From: Spongilla lacustris
Taxonomy: Eukaryota; Porifera; Demospongiae; Spongillida; Spongillidae
Assembly (NCBI GenBank): GCA_949361645.1
Contig: OX442429.1
Span: 6,832,290 to 6,896,289 of the forward strand
Direction of reading: 5' to 3'
Length of the DNA stretch: 64,000 bases
In this document: positions 60,772 through 64,000 of the stretch, piece by piece
Layout of the letters: every line of letters starts with the position of its first letter
Numbering within the stretch: the stretch's first letter is position 1
Notes under the pieces: model-generated
The model's database searches: none
The model's input: the letters and a program-made list of their open reading frames with translations, nothing else
What the model was told of the DNA's origin: nothing
Position numbers and translations under genes: made by a program

Positions 60772-62490
60772 ATGTCGACTGCCTTGCTTCTGCTCCTCGC
60801 TGTCGTCGGACTTGCTACTGGGTCTGTGGTCGACCTGGTTGACTGCAAGTACACATCTGATGCCGGGAAAGTTTACGATCTGTCTCCTCTCATTTCTACG
60901 TCGTAAGTCTTTTATTTTTTAAGGGCATTTGGCCAGCTTTCTCTCCTGTCTTGCGCAGCCAATATGGGTACTACTGGAACCAGACTGTTCTCGACACGAC
61001 CGATAACCTGCTCACCAACCCGTCATTTTCCGCTTCCGTGAACCTTGGCTTTCAGCTCCAGTTCTGCCGCAACATTACGACGCTCGCTTTCCCAACATAT
61101 TGCAAGACGGCGGCCCAGTCTGCACCCGTATACGTTGTAAGTAACCCCTCTCCTTGACTGGCTTGAGTGGATATTTAATTTGATTTCTGTTCTAGATTAA
61201 TTTCACAACTCGCACGTGTTACGCCCACGGTAGCCTTGAATCGGCTACCATAGAGCTCAACCCTTACAACGATGGTAAGAGTTCGAGACGTGTGCATGCT
61301 AATGCAAATTAATACTGCATTTGTTGCGCGCATGCGCAGGTGTGTACCTCGACTATTACAACGGAGACGCAGTGGATCATATTACCGCAGGGCCGTAGCA
61401 GCCAGTCCGGCCGGTCAGGCCATGGCCGGACCAGTTTTTTACCCGAACGAAAAATTATTAATTGTTAATTAATTAATCTTATGCAAACCATTAACCGCAC
61501 CGAATCAAACTATACCGCACCAAATGGAGGAGTGCATTTGGAATGGATGATGGAGCAGGGTTGCCTAATATCTCTGCCTAAACGTCATGCATGCTTAAAT
61601 AGTTTACGTCATTATCATTTTTATTTACTGTGTTATTGTTTTTGCCCCATATATATATATTATGTATTCTGTATTATTCGTGTATATATACATGTTCTTG
61701 TAATTGTAATTTTTCAATATAATTATAATAAGTGTTATTTCTAAAAAAAAATAACTAACATTTTTGTGTGTCGCCGGCGGCGTGAAATTTGTGAATCTTT
61801 GTTTTGTAATTGTATATAAACTGCCAGACGCGCCATCATTGCATGCATCATGCAGAGTTATATTCAGCAGCAGAGCCTTCTGGCTTCCATCAAAACTGGT
61901 GAAGAGAGCCTTTAATCATAGGCTACAAAGTAGTCTTGGTTGCATTACGAGACTGAGTGTACTGCTTTAGACTTTACCTGTACATTAGCACTGCATGATT
62001 TTTGTTAGCCTGCTACCAAAGCTATTAGTGAGCGCATGCAGTAGTGAAAGCATACCTCGATTCATTCCAGTATATATGTCGCAAATGCGATAACCTACAT
62101 GCTCACAAAGAGACAAGTGATGCTCTGTCCATTGCTCCATGCTTCAACGAGTTTGTCAGGTTTGAAATGTGCCATTTACTGTATATAGTTCTCGCATTTA
62201 CACACTGATCAGATCTGTTTTCATCAATTCGCAATAGCATAGTCGTGCATATTTTGCACCAAATCGTACAAAACAAACAAAAACTGGGGCTCCGTCCCAG
62301 ACCCCGCCCCTACTTACGTATATTGTAATAGCCGGACCACTTTTTCTTTCGTTCCTACGGCCCTGTTACCAGAAGAGAGGCCAGGGTGTACTTCACGTGC
62401 GACCCCAGTGTCATGCAGGCACCGACCTTTGAGCACCTCAAGGACTCGTACCAGGGCCACTTTGCTGTGCCCACGAAATACGCCTGCTGA
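60772..62490 (+). CDS. Secreted MRH-domain protein, last exon split by a transposon-like insertion
   Basis: MRH domains bind mannose-6-phosphate or related glycans in the secretory pathway. Exon 1 (60772-60902) encodes a signal peptide (MSTALLLLLAVVGLATG) and DCKYTSDAGKVYDLSPLIST, the classic MRH opening. Exon 2 is 60959-61136 (QYGYYWNQTVLDTTDNLL … FCRN), and exon 3 is 61196-61274 (TRTCYAHGSLESATIELNPY). Exon 4 starts at 61340 (VYLDYYNGDAVDHIT) and is interrupted after 61386. Its continuation at 62366-62490 reads TRREARVYFTCD … PTKYAC with a stop. Taken without the insertion, the frame joins exactly, and ARVYFTCD and the final YAC fit the end of MRH repeats. There is no membrane segment, so the ancestral product is a secreted protein of about 160 residues with six or more Cys. 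Unless the insertion is spliced out, this allele is broken. Confidence 0.75.
61388..62365. mobile_element. ~980-bp TIR element inserted in the MRH exon
   Basis: The left end CAGGGCCGTAG and the right end CTACGGCCCTG are perfect 11-bp inverted repeats. TTACC occurs immediately outside (61382-61386 and 62366-62370), consistent with a target duplication. The interior is AT-rich with short frames and no transposase, so it is non-autonomous. CAGGG-type ends suggest hAT, but hAT normally gives 8-bp duplications, so the class is uncertain. Confidence 0.8.
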
Positions 62491-62985
62491 ACCAAGATTG
62501 CACGCGCGTTAATAACTTTTCTGACCCGGTAACGGGCGAGCTAGTATGTATTATATTTGTGTACGTTTAACCCAAGCTGGCTGATAGAATTAACGCGGTC
62601 GAAGCGGAAAATAAAGCGCGTTGTTGTAGATTTGCACAGACCAAATCAGGCCCAGTGGCCACACCTATTAACGTAAACAAAATTTAACACATACCTATAA
62701 ACATAAACGTATTTTTAAAACCAATGAATAAGCGCTAATATATCTAAGTTTTCAGTAGCAGTATCGCCCTTTTAACATTACTTCAGCATCCACAGCGGTC
62801 CTTCATTATTATATGCAAAGACTCTTGGCTCTTGCATACTTTTCGACACTGCAGGTTACATAGAACACAGAAGGTTGGTCTTCACACTCAGACCCAATGC
62901 ATGTTGCACATGCATAACCGCTACATAGCCGTGCAGTATTCTAATTAAACACAATATAATAAAAACAATTTTTACAAGTACAAGT
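62491..62985. other. Region between the MRH gene and the tail-anchored gene
   Basis: Nothing recognisable beyond the expected 3' UTRs of the two convergent genes. AATAAA-like motifs occur on both strands (for example AAAATAAAGCG near 62609). Confidence 0.5.
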
Positions 62986-63105
62986 TTAGAAAAACAGAAG
63001 AGTTACAAGAAGAATGGTTAACAAAGCGATGAGAACATAGTTGAGACGTTTCGTTCGAATCAACGCTGCCTGCAATTCCATGGTAACGCCTACCAGCTTG
63101 TCCAC
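62986..63105 (-). CDS. Last exon of a tail-anchored membrane protein (partial)
   Basis: A 3' exon begins after TATGTTTCACAG and encodes VDKLVGVTMELQAALIRTKR followed by LNYVLIALLTILLVTLLFF and a stop. An amphipathic or coiled segment, basic residues and a C-terminal hydrophobic helix directly before the stop are typical of tail-anchored proteins such as SNAREs. The rest of the gene would lie at higher coordinates; I could not identify further exons before the window ends. The family is not recognised. Confidence 0.55.
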   Translation of the reverse strand: MDKLVGVTMELQAALIRTKRLNYVLIALLTILLVTLLFF

Positions 63106-64000
63106 CTGTGAAACATAAGAAAGTCACAGTGATCTAACAGAAGGACAAAGGAAGAGGGTCAGGGGAGGAGAGTAGTAACAGGAAAGATTTCAATTCTTAT
63201 CCAAGAGTGTTCCAACTAATACTCACTTAGCATCATCCATATTTTAAAATAATAATTATGTATACATGCATGAAATGAATTCGCCCATCAACACAACATA
63301 TCTCCATTACCACAAAACGTAAAAATGCCACAATTCCGACAAATACCCAACAAGCAAAAATGAGAAATGCCCGTTTCAATGATAAGGACCTAGCAACAAA
63401 CAATGGTCTCTTTCTTAGTTGTACACTACATGTACACATGTTCTGAATCACAGTTGTTTGCTTGTTAAGTGACTACCATATGTCGACCAGCCCTCTAAGC
63501 AACGCCGCCCACATGAAGTGGCGACAATGCAAATACGAATATGATGGCAGGCTACTGTGCACCAATTGGAACAGCTACATCAGTGGCAAGTCACCTTGTT
63601 AATAACTTGCCAGTCTTTGTGAAGAATGCATCAGTGCTTGTGTAGCATCAATGTGATGCCATGATTGAATACATATTAAAAAAACAGAACATGCTGGCAT
63701 TTTGTGCAAAATGCCAGCATGTTCTATTTATATGTTTCGTGCAAAACACCAAAATTTTCTACACTCTGGGTAACCAAATGAGGTAACATAAACAAGCTAC
63801 CATTTGTCAAGTGTCAGTAGACTGATTATTATAAGTTGTCCAGTGGTTCTCCCTTAATATCAGGTAAATGTTAACTCATGTGATTATGTTATTATGTGTG
63901 GGGAGAGGAAAAAAATTAATGACACAATCCGGGATATGACATTAAAAGGTACATGTATTCAAATAACTGAGCCAGCACTAAGTATGAGATGAATGGTACA
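63106..64000. other. Right end of window, probable intron of the tail-anchored gene
   Basis: I see no convincing exon. The minus-strand frame at 63233-63451 (72 codons) has a hydrophobic patch but no recognisable motif and no clear acceptor/donor pair. Confidence 0.4.
63686..63725. repeat. Perfect hairpin with 19-bp arms
   Basis: AGAACATGCTGGCATTTTG, a two-base loop, then the exact reverse complement. Another small palindromic unit in the same style as those at 2981 and 33599. Confidence 0.9.

Noticed and set aside
61388..62365. The insertion in the MRH exon as an ordinary intron
   Set aside because: The ends are inverted repeats flanked by TTACC duplications rather than GT and AG at the required phase, so an insertion explains it better. 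Splicing at nearby cryptic sites is not excluded.

Overview
The window is eukaryotic nuclear DNA. Genes are split by many introns, some only 50-65 bp, with GT-AG and a few GC-AG borders. They encode animal proteins (paracaspase with death domain, OFD1, RanGAP1, OTUD4, HSP110, CARD proteins). Compact genes, tiny introns and dense simple repeats (poly-C/poly-G, CA/GT, minisatellites) fit a non-bilaterian animal. A demosponge is my best guess, by inference only. All calls come from reading translations and splice signals by eye; no search was run.

Layout. 1-3.1 kb: intergenic, with hairpin MITEs and a 60-bp perfect palindrome. 3.1-11.0 kb (-): a MALT1-like paracaspase with a death domain, six Ig domains before the protease (human MALT1 has two), a caspase-like domain and a C-terminal Ig-like region; it contains a tandem exon duplication and a TIR element. 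13.4-20.7 kb (-): OFD1-like centriole/cilium protein. 20.9-21.0 kb (+): OST4, a 38-residue oligosaccharyltransferase subunit, divergent from OFD1. 21.2-23.8 kb (-): RanGAP1, divergent from an OTUD4-like deubiquitinase (24.0-31.8 kb, +) whose introns are filled with minisatellites. 34.9-37.0 kb (+): a C48/Ulp1-like cysteine protease. 39.5-46.2 kb (+): HSPA4/HSP110-like chaperone. 47.3-53.9 kb (-) and 54.6-59.9 kb (+): a head-to-head pair of paralogues with CARD-like domains, a caspase-like domain and a long C-terminal extension resembling that of fungal and bacterial caspase-domain proteins. 60.8-62.5 kb (+): a secreted MRH (mannose-6-phosphate-receptor homology) protein whose last exon is split by a ~1-kb TIR element. 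63.0-63.1 kb (-): the last exon of a tail-anchored protein.

The strongest candidate for something undescribed is the CARD/caspase-like pair at 47-60 kb. Both copies appear to have lost the canonical catalytic His (SGHG is replaced) while keeping a Cys in a DCH motif. The two copies are diverged over most of their length but nearly identical, introns included, over two patches, which suggests gene conversion. A death-domain paracaspase lies about 40 kb away, so the window carries three caspase-fold genes with death-fold adaptor domains. Other points of note: intronic minisatellites whose units carry 5' splice-site-like sequence, a duplicated 3' splice site in OFD1, and a RanGAP1 SUMO-acceptor motif split by an intron.
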